A DNA stretch of 64,000 nt, from assembly GCA_964006375.1 (NCBI GenBank), contig OZ023265.1:150264769-150328768 (forward strand). Direction: 5' to 3'. Shown one piece after another: positions 45,452-56,909 of the stretch. Position 1 is the stretch's first letter. Each line of letters starts with the position of its first letter. The notes beneath the pieces are model-generated. The model was given only the letters and a program-made list of their open reading frames with translations. It was not told where the DNA came from and did no database searches. The position numbers and the translations under genes were made by a program. This stretch comes from Tillus elongatus (taxonomy: Eukaryota > Arthropoda > Insecta > Coleoptera > Cleridae).

Positions 45452-47835
45452 CAGTGGCGGCTCGTCAGATAAAGCAGGTGAAGCGCTGCTTCACCTATAT
45501 ATAAACTTTTTTATTCAAAATCCACCATAATTTTAATTTTTTCATTCTCTCAAATTCATTTGGTACAACCACATTAAAAATTTCTTGTTACGTCGCGTCG
45601 CACTTGATAATTTTATTTATTTATCTATTTTATTTATTTATTCATACACCATCCAACAGCTTAAAGCCAAACTAAGGATGAGCCAATACACAAAACATAA
45701 TAACAAACAATAATCAAACAAACTACACAAAAGAGAGTCACAAATTAGATCGCTTTGAAAAACATTTTTATCTCTGAAATATTACATGAGAAGATATCTA
45801 GGCTGTCTTGCAGTACAGGTAATCATTGCACATGTGGTAAATTGGAGACGCTCGCAGCAATCGCGTATGAGCAGTCGGGAGATAGAATGTGCCTGGAAAA
45901 CGTGCTGCAATACGAGGCACATTGAAATTAAGTTGCTGAAGCAGATTAGGGCAATCGAACACAGAATTAACCAGTTTCTATAAAAATGTAACGAAACTGC
46001 ACTGCCTGCGCATCGACAGACTCTGCAGATCAAAGCGAAGAAGTAAACCTTCCTGAGGAAAACGAATAGAAGGATATCGACCATCCTCACGAAAGCTAAG
46101 AAATTTGAGAAATTTCCTTTGCACTGATTCTAGACTTGCCACATGTATCTCATAAGTAGGAGCCCACACAACTGAGCCATATTCAAGTCGGGACCTAACC
46201 AAACAACGAAAGAGCAGGAGGAGGGTGTCAGTCTGTGAGAAATTTTTGCTGTTTCTTATCAGAAACCCAAGAGTTTTGTAAGCAGTCTGCTCGTGGTGTG
46301 GTTTAAAAGACAGAGTATCATCAAAAACAATTTCAAGGTCCCTAACTGTCCCGGTGCGATCAAGTGGAAGCCCTTCTATATTGTACCCGAAAGTAATTGT
46401 GTGCTTATTTCGAGTAAATGACATCACACAACACTTGGAAACATTCATAGAAAGACCACTCCGACAACACCATTCATCAAGGATCTGAAGACTGTTCTGG
46501 AGCTGCAGACAGTCGCCAACACTCGAAATATTTGCGAAAATCTTAATATCATCTGCATACATTAAAAAGGGAACATGCAAAACATGTTTAACTGGGTCAA
46601 TAAATATATTAAACAGTAATGGACCGAGTATGGAACCTTGCGGCACTCCCGAAGCTATGTAATAGGTGTCAGACTTGAAGCCCCCAACCTCAACAAATTG
46701 CCTCCTTCCATCCAGGTAAGATCTGAACAAGCCAAGCAAGCCCTCGGAGAATCCGATATCCCTCATCCTGTCAATTAGAACATAATGATTTAGACAATCG
46801 AAGGCCTTAGATAGATCAGTATACACAACACCAACCTGTGAGGAGTGGTCGAGAGTGGACGCAATGAACTGTGTAATATCAACCAAGTTCGTTACAGTCG
46901 ATCTCCCTGGAATGAAACGATGCTGAGAAATAGAGAGTCTGTTTTTGATGTGAAACAGTGTTCGCTGAAAAAGGCATAATGTATTTTTATAGTAATTTAT
47001 GGTATGATATAATTTGCAAGCCCGCCCCTGATCACCGATATATGTATGTATACATGCCCCAACGCTTACGTGGTGTGGACCACAGACTACTGTAGAGCAT
47101 TGAGCAATTGCGGACTGGCTGAGTCAGATTTGTTGGTATACAAATGCTGCGTCTGCTTCGGGACGCTTGCATGAGACGGTTGCCATGGCAACGGCATGCA
47201 CACTGGTAGGTTGGTGTTTATTAATGCCACAAAAGTGATGCAGAGTTCTGAACCTGCTTCAAAGGTTAGTTTCCGTCGTTTGTTTATATTGAGCCAGATC
47301 GTTAGAGGCGTATTTTTATTTTTACTATGGTGCTGTTAAATAATCTGGTATGTGTCACATTTACAGACTTTGAAAAGCTGGATTTTTCATGTTTCTTTTT
47401 GATAAGTGGATTTGTTTATTATCATCACCTCTAAAAGAGTAATTTCAACATAATAAAATATTAGATATAAAGTTTCAAGTTATAAAAAAAGAGAAGGGCC
47501 TTGAATTTGAAAAAAAATATATGCTTGTAGCTCGTCCCTCTATAAAGAGATTTTCATAGGTAATATGCACTGTATTATATTACCATATGCGTATGTGTAC
47601 AGTGTCCTCTGATCGAATATTTCTGGTCATTATTACGAAAATTATTTCTTGTGAAAGTCTATATTTTTGTACAGATGGGTTTTTCATTTAAATACTGAAG
47701 TTCCAGGAGAACGTGTGACCTTGAAAATTAAAAAAAATCGTCTGCGGTGTAGGGGGGGTCTTTGTATCCCCGGACCCCCCATTGGTGCCACGCAGATTCT
47801 GCTTAACCTACTCCCAAAGCCACGAGCCGCCACTG
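45452..47835. mobile_element. Non-autonomous hAT element with perfect 8-bp TSD, carrying a LINE
   Basis: Left end CAGTGGCGGCTCGTC (45452), right end ACGAGCCGCCACTG (47835), flanked on both sides by CTTTATAG (45444-45451 and 47836-47843). Just inside the left end is the palindrome GGTGAAGCGCTGCTTCACC. No transposase is present. The interior between about 45614 and 46980 is a later LINE insertion, leaving about 1 kb of element sequence. Confidence 0.88.
45614..46980 (-). pseudogene. Jockey-type LINE copy 2, inside the hAT element
   Basis: Same family as 14400-17110, on the - strand. Reading frame 46886-45978 gives VVYTDLSKAFDCLNH, ASGVPQGSILGPLLF, an intact MYADDIKIFANISSV and RDLEIVFDDTLSFKP. 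A few residues (SSA) are missing between EQTV and AYKTLG. 3' UTR ends in the inverse of TAAATAAATA at 45614-45650. 5'-truncated at about 46980 inside the RT fingers, so dead on arrival. Confidence 0.9.
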
Positions 47836-47916
47836 CTTTATAGTGTTAAGAAATAACCTATTAATATTTTTATATTTTTTATACTCTGTAGAACCAGAAT
47901 AGATTTTAACTATTTT

Positions 47917-48228
47917 TATATTGTTTTTAAGCTAAATAAATAAAAAATAAATAAATAAAACCAAAAAAATTACCTGTGGTTTTATTTATAATATAACTGA
48001 TCCTATATATTTTAAATGGAATTTTCAAAAAGCTGATTATATTTCAGTCAATAATTATTTACTCTCTGGTTTTATATTGTTTTTAAGCTAAATAAAGAAA
48101 AAATAAATAAATAAAACCAAAAAATTTACCTGTGGTTTTATTTATAATATAACTGATCCTATATATTTTAAATGGAATTTTCAAAAAGCTGATTATATTT
48201 CAGTGAATAATTATTTACTCTCTGGTGG
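47917..48228 (+). repeat. 156-bp tandem duplication
   Basis: TTGTTTTTAAGCTAAATAAA at 47921 recurs at 48077; matching continues through ACCTGTGGTTTTATTTATAA and AATTATTTACTCTCTGG with few mismatches. The unit includes the first codons of the LINE fragment that follows, so a piece of the LINE start is doubled. Confidence 0.85.
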
Positions 48229-49310
48229 CTGGGACTGTATCTTAAACTTTTCAGACATAACTACTGTTGTAGATGCATTTTATGACATTCTGTATGTTTG
48301 CTTAGAGAGGTTTCTACCAGTGCTGAAAATTATTCGATTTTCTTTTCTCGTTTGGTTTAATAAAGGATTAAAGAGTCTTATTTATTTACAGTAAGAAAAT
48401 TACTCATAAGACATAAAAATTCAGTTTATCAGATCTCCAGGACCTCACAGGTTTCTTCGAGATACATGTAAAGATCTCACCAAACATATTAGTTACATAG
48501 ACAAGATAGAATCTAGTATTGTCCATGATCCATCTTCATTTTGGAAATTTTATAAATCAACCACTGACGTTAAGAGTCTTCCAACTCTTATGATATATAG
48601 TGACTAATTTGCTAGTAACTCACAAGATATAGCAAACCCTTTTTGCGTCTTACATAAAGACTATTTATAATGATCCTATAATTCTGACATCATCTTTGGA
48701 ACCTGAATATACAGTTGACATTAACTGCATCATTTTTTCTGATTGGGAAATTCTGTCTGTGTTAGTAACCTTAAATGTTAATAAAGGTGTTGGCCCAGAT
48801 CAGATACCTCTTCTTTTCAGATAATGTTCTTCTTATGCTCTTGTAAGACCTCCCAGTCTCTTCTTCAATGTTTCATTTTATGCAGTCATTTTTCTGGAGG
48901 CTTTAAAATCTCTGATGCTATTTCTGTCTTTAAGTTAAGTAGTCGATCACATGTTGAAAATTATAGGCGTGTTTGTATCAGTTCCGTCTTATCAAAAGTA
49001 TTTGAGATGACTGTGATGGTGGTTATCAAATTTTCCTTCAAACAGCATGGTTTCTCTACGGGTAGGTCAACTACAACAAACTTGATTTATTTTATGAATT
49101 ATATTTCATCGTTAGAAAGTGAAGTACATATACTGATTTTAGCAGAGCTTTTGATTCTGTAAACCATTGTCTGTTAATTCAGAAATTATATGCATATGAT
49201 GCTAGAGATCCGCTGCTGGTATGGCTTCATCCATATCTTGAAGGGATAACCATCCGAGTTAAAGTATGAAATTCATTGAAGCACTAGTTCTAACGTGGTG
49301 ATTAGTCACA
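48180..49310 (+). pseudogene. Decayed Jockey-like LINE fragment
   Basis: Broken frames include NNYLLSGGWDCILNF (about 48203), a pre-RT linker (about 48530-48600), VLVTLNVNKGVGPDQIP (about 48760), ENYRRVCISSVLSKVFE (about 48960), HGFSTGRSTTTNLI (about 49045) and AFDSVNH-like residues near 49150. The catalytic YADD region is absent. Same general type as the 25985 LINE but much older. Confidence 0.7.
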
Positions 49311-49351
49311 GGACCATTTTGTAAGAAAGTTTATAATGCATCCTCTAATAG

Positions 49352-49536
49352 TGTTGATGATAGTCAACACACATGTATACGTTTACTATTGTTTCTTTTG
49401 TCTATAGATGTCAGCATCGCTCAGGCATCTTATGTGCCTCTCACCCCTAAGGAAGGGGGTGTGACGTTTAAGATGCCCGAGCGATGCTGACATCTATAGA
49501 CAAAAGAAACAACTTATGTGTTGACTATCGTCAAGA
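49352..49536. repeat. Near-perfect hairpin, about 80-bp arms
   Basis: ATAGTCAACACACATG ... GTTTCTTTTGTCTATAGATG, then TCAGCATCGCTCAGGCATCT, faces AGATGCCCGAGCGATGCTGA, then CATCTATAGACAAAAGAAAC and GTGTTGACTAT. The loop is about 35 bp near 49430-49465. A transcript would fold into a long RNA hairpin. Confidence 0.85.
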
Positions 49537-50140
49537 TGGTAGATATCTAAGCGCAGTAGCTCAGAAGCATCTGTGCCCGAAGATGTAATAAATTTTAAAA
49601 ACATCAAATTAAAACTCAATTACTTAAATACTGCATGCCTGTTTAATATTCTGCATCACAAATCCACTTGACGTAACATATTTATTCTTTAATCGGTCTT
49701 TTAAAATTAAACTACCTATGCACACAATGCTCTGAACCTGAAGTTTATGCATGGATTATAGTCATAACTGTTTACCATTTATTTCAATTCTGGGATAAAT
49801 TACTTGAATTGAACGTTCACATTACGTGTATATTTATATATGGTAAGTGCCCTGAAAAAATCATATTGATACCGTTTACCAAAAATAAAAATCACGAATT
49901 GCAATGTTATGTGTGTGTGGGATAACAAGGTGGATGACTTCGTAACCTGGCGTCCATAATTGCAATGTTATTTCTGTGATTCTGGACTTGTTGGGGAGGA
50001 GCTATCGTTTCGCAGGCATGATTAACCAATGAGATGATCAGGTTGCTAGCAAGTCGTGTGGAAAACGTTGTCGCTACCTTCCCTTATCTAACACTAGGGA
50101 ACGGTAGCTCTATACGCTTCTAACGGCAGAAGGCGGTACT
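49537..50140. other. Intergenic, no gene seen
   Basis: No motif-bearing frame or repeat boundary before the hAT element. Confidence 0.4.
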
Positions 50141-50148
50141 ACAAAAAC

Positions 50149-51841
50149 CAGTGGCGGCTTGACAATAGAGTCAAATGGTCATTGAGCTCCCAATCAAATA
50201 ATCAAATCAATCAAAAAACTTATTTAAAAATTAAAAAAAAAACATCTATAAAAGTAAGAGTATCTTTAACAACAAACCATCCAAAAATATCTTAAAAAGT
50301 GTATGGAATCTTCAATTTTCATCCTTACATTACTTACACAGCTTAAAAGTCACACACGTTATGTCCCGGTCAAAAATGAGATTTGCCAAATATGCCTGTC
50401 TGTTTAAATGTGTGTATATTTCTCCACTGCGGCTGGAGACTACCGGAGAGCGAGAAAGAATCATCATAAAATCAACGTGTTAAAACGAGCGAAAACGTCG
50501 GAGCTCAGGCATTAACCCAGAACCGAGACCACCCAATGTGTTAATTGGCGACACCTCCCTTGGCAGTTTAGATATATGTTTGTTTACTTTTCCAGTCTTC
50601 CCGTTGAACTTGTTATCGGTGTCATTGTCATCCAAGGTGTCGAGAGTAGATTTCCTAAATTAATAGTTACTAATTACAATTACTATATTAAACAAGTTAT
50701 TTAACATTAAATTTTTAAAATGTCGGATCGTTGTATTGCTTGTGAAATTGTGTTATTGAAAGAAAGCAATAGTTTATCATTCGAAAAACGCCTAGAATTT
50801 AAACAGCTTGGGCGGCCCTTACCCGAACTTACGTTAAAGCAAGTGGCTCAGGACAAAAATAAAAATGTAAATAGGTATTTCAAAAAAACGATGTATGATT
50901 TGTGTGATTTTATATGTGGCTGCAAAGACAAGGACATGTTTTTTTTTGCTTTCCGTATTTGTTGTTTTCCTCTTTGTCTGATGTTTGGAGTAAAACAGGT
51001 GTAAATGATTTAAAACATTTGAAAGAGAAAATTAAACATACTTTAGCTGCAGAACATATCAAGTCCATGGTGAGTTTTTCAGCCCTTGGCAGAGTGAACA
51101 TTAGACTTCAACTCGATAGTGCCTACAAAAAATCTGTGCAAGTTTTTAACGAAACTGTAACTCAAAATCGGTACTTTTTAAATAAAATATTAAACTGTAT
51201 TAAATTCTGTGGAGCCTTTGAACTCGCTTTGAGAGGTCACGATGAGACTGAGACTTCAGAAAATCCAGGGGTTTTTTGTGGACTTGTAAATTTTGTGGCA
51301 GAGTTGGACTTAAGACCATTTCAAAAATAGTAAATCATTTAAAGGAATTTCAAAAACTATCCAAAATGATTTACTGGATTCGATATTGTTTGTCTCACAT
51401 GAATGTATCAAAAAAGAAGTGAAAAATGCCCAATTTTTGGGAATTCAAGTAGACGAATCCACAGATAGTTCCAATAAAACACAAATGGTTTTAATAATTC
51501 GTTATGTTCTGGAAGGAATAATTTTTGAAAGGTTCTGGAAATTCATAAAACCGGAGGGAAAAACGGCTGACGATTTGGCAAAAGTAATTTTTCTAGAATT
51601 GGAAAATTTGGGGGTAGGACCAGAAAAATTAATTGCTCAGTGTTACGATGGTGCTTCAGTAATTAGTGGAAAATTTGGAGGGGTTTAAAACAAGATTAAA
51701 GAAAAATATCCAAATGCTCATTTTGTTCATGCTATGCTCATCAGCTGAAAAAAAATTTGGCCTACGGCGCTTTTTTTTCAGAAAACGTTTTTTTGTAAAT
51801 ACAGTTGACCTCCCTATCAAATTAATCTCGAGCCGCCACTG
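50149..51841 (+). mobile_element. hAT element with perfect 8-bp TSD and a broken transposase
   Basis: Left end CAGTGGCGGCTTGAC (50149), right end CTCGAGCCGCCACTG (51841), flanked by ACAAAAAC (50141-50148 and 51842-51849). Termini match those of the element at 45452-47835, so both belong to one family or were mobilised by the same transposase. 1693 bp, with an internal transposase remnant lacking its C-terminal half. Confidence 0.9.
50720..51770 (+). pseudogene. ZMYM1-type hAT transposase remnant
   Basis: Starts MSDRCIACEIVLLKESNSLS at 50720 (start of an ORF within the terminal repeats). Successive frame changes carry NDLKHLKEKIKHTLAAEHI (about 51010), ENPGVFCGLVNFVAELD (about 51255), KNAQFLGIQVDESTDSSNKT (about 51425, first catalytic aspartate in the usual QVDEST), and AQCYDGASVISGKFGGV (about 51635, second aspartate). 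One base lost after it precedes a decayed HCYAHQLKKNLAY-like block (about 51725). The insertion domain and C-terminal dimerisation part are absent, so it is inactive. Confidence 0.88.
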
Positions 51842-51849
51842 ACAAAAAC

Positions 51850-52025
51850 TCTGCCCACCACATAATTAATTCGGTTCTTTTTGGGTTCCCCTCATATATT
51901 GTTATTCTTATTAATATAAAATAGAGACAATGAATTATAAAACGAAAGAGAGCTTTGTAAACACACAGAAAACAATTTCCAGTGCCAAAAGCCCTGGTGA
52001 GAAAAAACAGGTTTTACTATCTTTG
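51850..52025. other. Intergenic spacer
   Basis: Short AT-rich spacer between the hAT element and a LINE insertion. Confidence 0.4.
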
Positions 52026-52038
52026 AAAAACAGGTAAT

Positions 52039-52774
52039 TTTTTTTCCCTCAGGGCACGTCCGCGACTTCGCCGTCCCGAAAGCACTGCAGTCTTTGGCTT
52101 ATTGTGCCTACTCTTAGTCTTTTTACTCCACCCATTCCAAAATCACTGTGCCTTGAACTAGTCTGCACAGTGATTGGTAGGGTGAAGTTTTATATTGCTT
52201 CGGTCTAGACTGACCGTAGATCAGTTGTCTTTTGCGGTCGAGAGCTTTACACTCGCACAAGATGTGCTGGGCTAATTCCTCCTCCTCACCGCAGAGTCTG
52301 CATGCGAGGTCCCCCTCGAACCGTCCCATTTTATGCAGGTGTTTCTTGACGGCCGTGTGTCCCATCAAGAGACCTGTTATGTTTCTGAGCTGTCCTCTGT
52401 TAGGATTTAGCAGCTCCACAGCTCTCTTTGAACTGGGTTCGTCAATTATTGACTTCCCATGTCTGAGCCCTGGACAGTCTCTCCAGTACACCTTGTGTTT
52501 GTTTCTGACCCAGGACTTAATGGCTCCCCTGGCCGTGCTTTTGTCACGCCCAGAACCGGTTCTGGTCCCATAAATGGTTCTGGTCCCATAAATGGTTCTG
52601 CTGACCCTGAGAGATTGTCAGCTTCTTCATTGCCTTTGACCCCCGAGTCACCCGGCACCCAGATGAGGGTGACCTCATTCTGCCCAGTCAGGTCGCTCGT
52701 CTCGTCTCGGCACTCATTCACCAGCCAGGAATTTACCCGTGGGCTACTTAGGGCCTTAAGGGCTACCTGGCTGT
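52039..52774 (-). pseudogene. I/LOA-like LINE, 5'-truncated, with target duplication
   Basis: Flanked by AAAAACAGGTAAT (52026-52038) and AAAAATAGGTAAT (52775-52787), a 13-bp duplication with one mismatch. Read on the - strand it begins inside RNase H (NEVTLIWVPGDSGVKGNEEA; the usual GHSG is GDSG), runs through the knuckle region DLACRLCGEEEELAQHILCE and ends with an A-rich tail at 52039. Same family as 21650-25180. Confidence 0.85.
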
Positions 52775-52787
52775 AAAAATAGGTAAT

Positions 52788-53648
52788 GGTTTACATTATG
52801 AAACAAAAGGTTTTTTTAAATAAATAATGGGACATATTTTTATTGATAGTTAAAAATAGAGTTAATATATACAAGCATAACTAATATAAATAAAATTACA
52901 ATATAAATCAAATAGAACAAATATACAAAGCTGTAAAATACCCACTTAAGTACACAATAATTTTTTTTTAATTTGAGAAAAACAACATGTTTAACACTTA
53001 GGGAAATACACAATCACAATTTTTTATTTAAAAAATTTCCTAATAGTAATGTAATAATAGATATCAACCCTGAAGGCACTGTGCAGGCATAAAAAATATT
53101 TTAATTAGTTTTGAAAGCAGTACAATTACAGAAAAATGATCAACATTTTCTACTTCATTATCATGTAATGTAGATTTAATTTTAGGTGGGAGAGTTTTTG
53201 GGTTAAAAATTTCTCTTTGCCATTTTTGTTGTACTTATAAAAACAATCACTAGAAAATATAAAGTTTTTTATCTTTTTATCAAGGACCGCGAGTGTGACC
53301 AGAAAATGAAGCAGCGGAAGATTATAATTTGCAAGCTAAAAATTAATACTCGCGTTTGTAATTAAAATTATACACAAAAGTCTTGAAAATGGCAATACAA
53401 AGAAGTTTAAAAATTCTCCCGTTATAAATACCACATAAAAATTATACCAGTACATATATACTTTTTTTAATCTACATTAATGTTAATGACCTGTTTAGTT
53501 TTACTTCCTTTATTCCAAAATATATAATTATTGTCCACTATAATTTTCCTTAAGAAGTATTATTAGTGCAATATCCATAATATAACAAGTATCAGCAGGC
53601 CGGCTTGTATTGTCTCATTGCCTGAAATAATAATATTATTAAAAAATG
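52788..53648. other. AT-rich intergenic, no gene seen
   Basis: Very AT-rich; no open frame or motif. Confidence 0.4.
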
Positions 53649-53649
53649 T

Positions 53650-53700
53650 TCGGGACGCAGCAAGAGCGTTATTGTACTGAATTTTCATAAGAATAATATA
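53650..53700 (+). repeat. 5' end of the GGACGCAG family, cut by a LINE
   Basis: TCGGGACGCAGCAAGAGCGT followed by ACTGAATTTTCATAAGAAT, then directly the tail of LINE copy 3. Parallels 21582-21645. Confidence 0.6.
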
Positions 53701-53702
53701 TT

Positions 53703-55125
53703 ATTTATTTATTTATTTATTTATACATACACCATCCAACAGCTTAAAAGCCAAATTAAGGATGGGCCGATACACAAAACATAATAACTAACAATAATCA
53801 AGCTAACAATACAAAAAAAGAGTCAAATTAGATCGCTCTGAAAAACATTTTTATCTCTGATATATTACATGAGAAGATATCTAGGCGGTCTTGCAGTACA
53901 GAGTAATCATTGCACATCTGGTAGATTGGAGACGATCACAGCAATCGTGTACGAGCAGTCGGGAGATAAAATGTGCCTGGAAAACGTGCTGCAATACGAG
54001 GCACATTGAAATTAAGTTGCTGAAGCAGACTAGGGCAGTCGAACACAGAATTAACCAGTTTATATAAAAATATAATGAAACTGTACTGCCTGCGCATCGA
54101 CAGACTCTGCAGACAAAAGCGAAGAAGTAAACTTTCCTGAGGAAAACCAATAGACGGATATCGACCATCCTCACGAAAGCTAAGAAATTTTAGAAATTTT
54201 CTTTGCACTGATTCCAGGCTTGCCACATGTATCTCATAAGTAGGAGCCCACACAACTGAGTCATATTCAAGTCAGGACCTAACCAAACAGCCAAAGAGCA
54301 GGAGGAGGGTGTCAGTCTGTGAAAAATGTTTGCTGTTTCTTATCAGAAACCCTAGAGTTTTGTAAGCAGAACTGACAGTCTGCTCGTAGTGTGGTTTAAA
54401 AGATAGAGTACCATCAAAAACGATTCCAAGGTCCTTAACTGTCCCAGGGCGGTCAAGTGGAAGCCCTCTTATATTGTACCCGAAAGTGATTGCGTGCCTA
54501 TTTCGAGTAAAGAACATCACACAAGACTTGGAAGCATTTACAGAAAGACCACTCCGACAACACCATTCATCAAGGATCTGAAGACAGTTCTGGAGCAGCA
54601 AACAGTCATCAATACTCGAAATATTTGCGAAAATCTTAATATCTTCTGCATACATTAAAAAAGGAACATGTAAAACATGTTTAACTGGGTCGATAAATAT
54701 ATTAAACAGTAATGGACCAAGTATGGAACCCTGCGGCACTCCCGAAGTTATGTGATAGGTGTTAGATTTGAAGCCCCCAATCTCAACAAATTGCCTCCTT
54801 CCATCCAGGTATGATCTGAAGAGGCCAAGCAAGCCCTCGGAGAATCCAATAGCCCACATCCTGTCAATCAGAACAGAGTGATTTAGACAATCGAAGGCCT
54901 TAGATAGATCAGTATACACACATCAACCTGTGAAGAGTGGTCGAGAGCGGACGCAATGAACTGTGTAACATCAACTAAATTCGTTACCGTCGATCTCCCC
55001 GGAATGAAACCACAGAGAGTCTGTTTTTGATGTGAAACAGTATTCGCCGAAAAAGGCAGGCCTCGAAAATCTTACAGAAGACACATAGTATGGCTATTGG
55101 TCGATAGTTTGATGGATCATCATTA
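53703..55125 (-). pseudogene. Jockey-type LINE copy 3
   Basis: - strand copy of the 14400 family. Tail (inverse TAAA repeats) at 53703-53732; 3' coding at 53881-54253; RT frame 54919-54272 with VYTDLSKAFDCLNH, SGVPQGSILGPLLF and MYAEDIKIFANISS, where the catalytic YADD has become YAED. One frameshift near 54260 and one near 54915. 5' truncation at about 55125. Confidence 0.9.
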
Positions 55126-55439
55126 TAGTGATTTAGCCTTATATTAAAAGTTAGAAAACGTTACTTGATTTAATTAGGAACAGTAAAAAATAAGGTAAAG
55201 AAGGGCAAGCAAAAACATGACCTCTAACATAAATATTCATACAATAATTTGGATACAAAACTTAACAAAACAGTTGATAAACAGGAAATATACTCAACAA
55301 AAAATACACTAGAAGGCTGAAGATAAAAAGATATCTGTGTTTCTTGCATTGAAGGTGATTGTATGCATGTAGAAGAACCCTCAGGACGAAGAGGGTTTCT
55401 GCCCCTCACCCAAAAACACAAGGGGTTCTCCTTTCCCTT
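55126..55439. other. Intergenic, no gene seen
   Basis: No supported coding or repeat signal. Confidence 0.35.
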
Positions 55440-55810
55440 GTCCATCCATAAAACTACCTTCAAAGCATAAAGCACAAGAAAAATTTCTTGGGAACAACCC
55501 CCAAGAAAGTTACTGGACCTGGGCGAATATGGGTGTTGTGCGGCGCAGATAGGGTTTTTAAAGGAAGTATTGCTGCAAAATGTGAAAAACGCATCTTTTC
55601 AAAGTCCGACTAAATGTTTTTTTTAATCATTTTCCGCTCAGATTTCCTCCACGTCCAGCAACCCTATTAATTCTTGGTCCCTTAAGTTTCTTAAGGGTTG
55701 TTTGCACCAAATTTGCCTTGTGGCTTGTGCATCCAAGGCGGGTTCTCAGCATGTGTCTGAAAAAAATATCTAAAAACCCTCCTTGCAGTAAACTGTAAAT
55801 TTACCAAAAT
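55440..55810. repeat. Diverged member of the 18.2-19.5 kb repeat cluster
   Basis: Shares GCACAAGAAAAATTTCTTGG, CCCCCAAGAAAGTTACTGGA, GGGTGTTGTGCGGCGCAGAT and, inverted, TTCTTGGTCCCTTAAGTTTC with the cluster at 18230-19480, in the same inverted arrangement. Confidence 0.65.
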
Positions 55811-56905
55811 TACATTATACACTCTCACCTATAATATCTTTTTCAGATAATATCAAATACAGCACTAAAGTAAATAAATTCACTTGCTGTTTCACTCCTT
55901 TTTTATTTTTATATTACATATATAAGCACAAGATGAGTAAGTATAATTGGAGGGGGTGAGGGGGCTTAATTAACATTGGGGCTACACAAACTTAAAAGTA
56001 GAGAAGACATTTAGATCATGTCTGTGTGCACACAAAAATTTGTAAAATAAATTAGAAAATCTAATAAAAAACAACAGTTTTACGATATTATTTTAAATAG
56101 ACCAATAAGCATACGTTTCACGGCTATTTCGCAATTCGCGAGTGTATGAATCTAGGTTTTGTCCAAGACTACACTGAAATCCGGTCGACGCCGAAAGCAA
56201 GCAACTTTTAAATGAAGCTCAATAGGGTTAGACGCTAAACAAACGTATGTATGTCTAATTTTAAGCGGGACTGTACCTGTTTGAAACGTACAATATGAGA
56301 AATACAGAAAGTACTATTTACTAAACTCGCTAAAAAAACTAACCTGTGAAATCATCGATAATAAAAATGATGGATCTAATAACTTATATATCAGTATCGT
56401 TCTCATTTTTTGAGCAGGTTTTGATACTTGCAGAGAACATTATCGCATGCTAAAATTCAGCGCTTTTGAAAGCCAACATAGTCCCGGTATTATAAAAGGA
56501 ATCGGCCAGGTCTGACCTCTACAAAATTGTTAGTTGATTGTACAAATGTCTCTATCTATAACATTTTGTGTTAACTAGAGCAGTTGTGAAAACATAGTAC
56601 CTGGTTCCGCACCGAGATGGCGTCTCTGTCTACGTTCTAGCATGTTGTTATAATACTTGTAACTTCCATTGGTTAGATTTTTATCGAAGATTTATTTTAA
56701 TGTCATAGCAGTACAGGTAACATCATCTGTCTTTTTCCAACATTGTCTATATTGCATTACAGAATTTTAAGTGATATACTTCTTCAGAGTATACTTTACA
56801 GTGCTAACCATAGGTTTCAAGCCTCACATAATGAAATTAACTACTATAAAAAAAAACAGATTTTAGATAACCCAAAAGATCGGCGATCTTACGGCTGTAG
56901 AGGTA
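55811..56905. other. Intergenic, no gene seen
   Basis: AT-rich sequence; short frames without motif. Confidence 0.35.
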
Positions 56906-56909
56906 ATTA

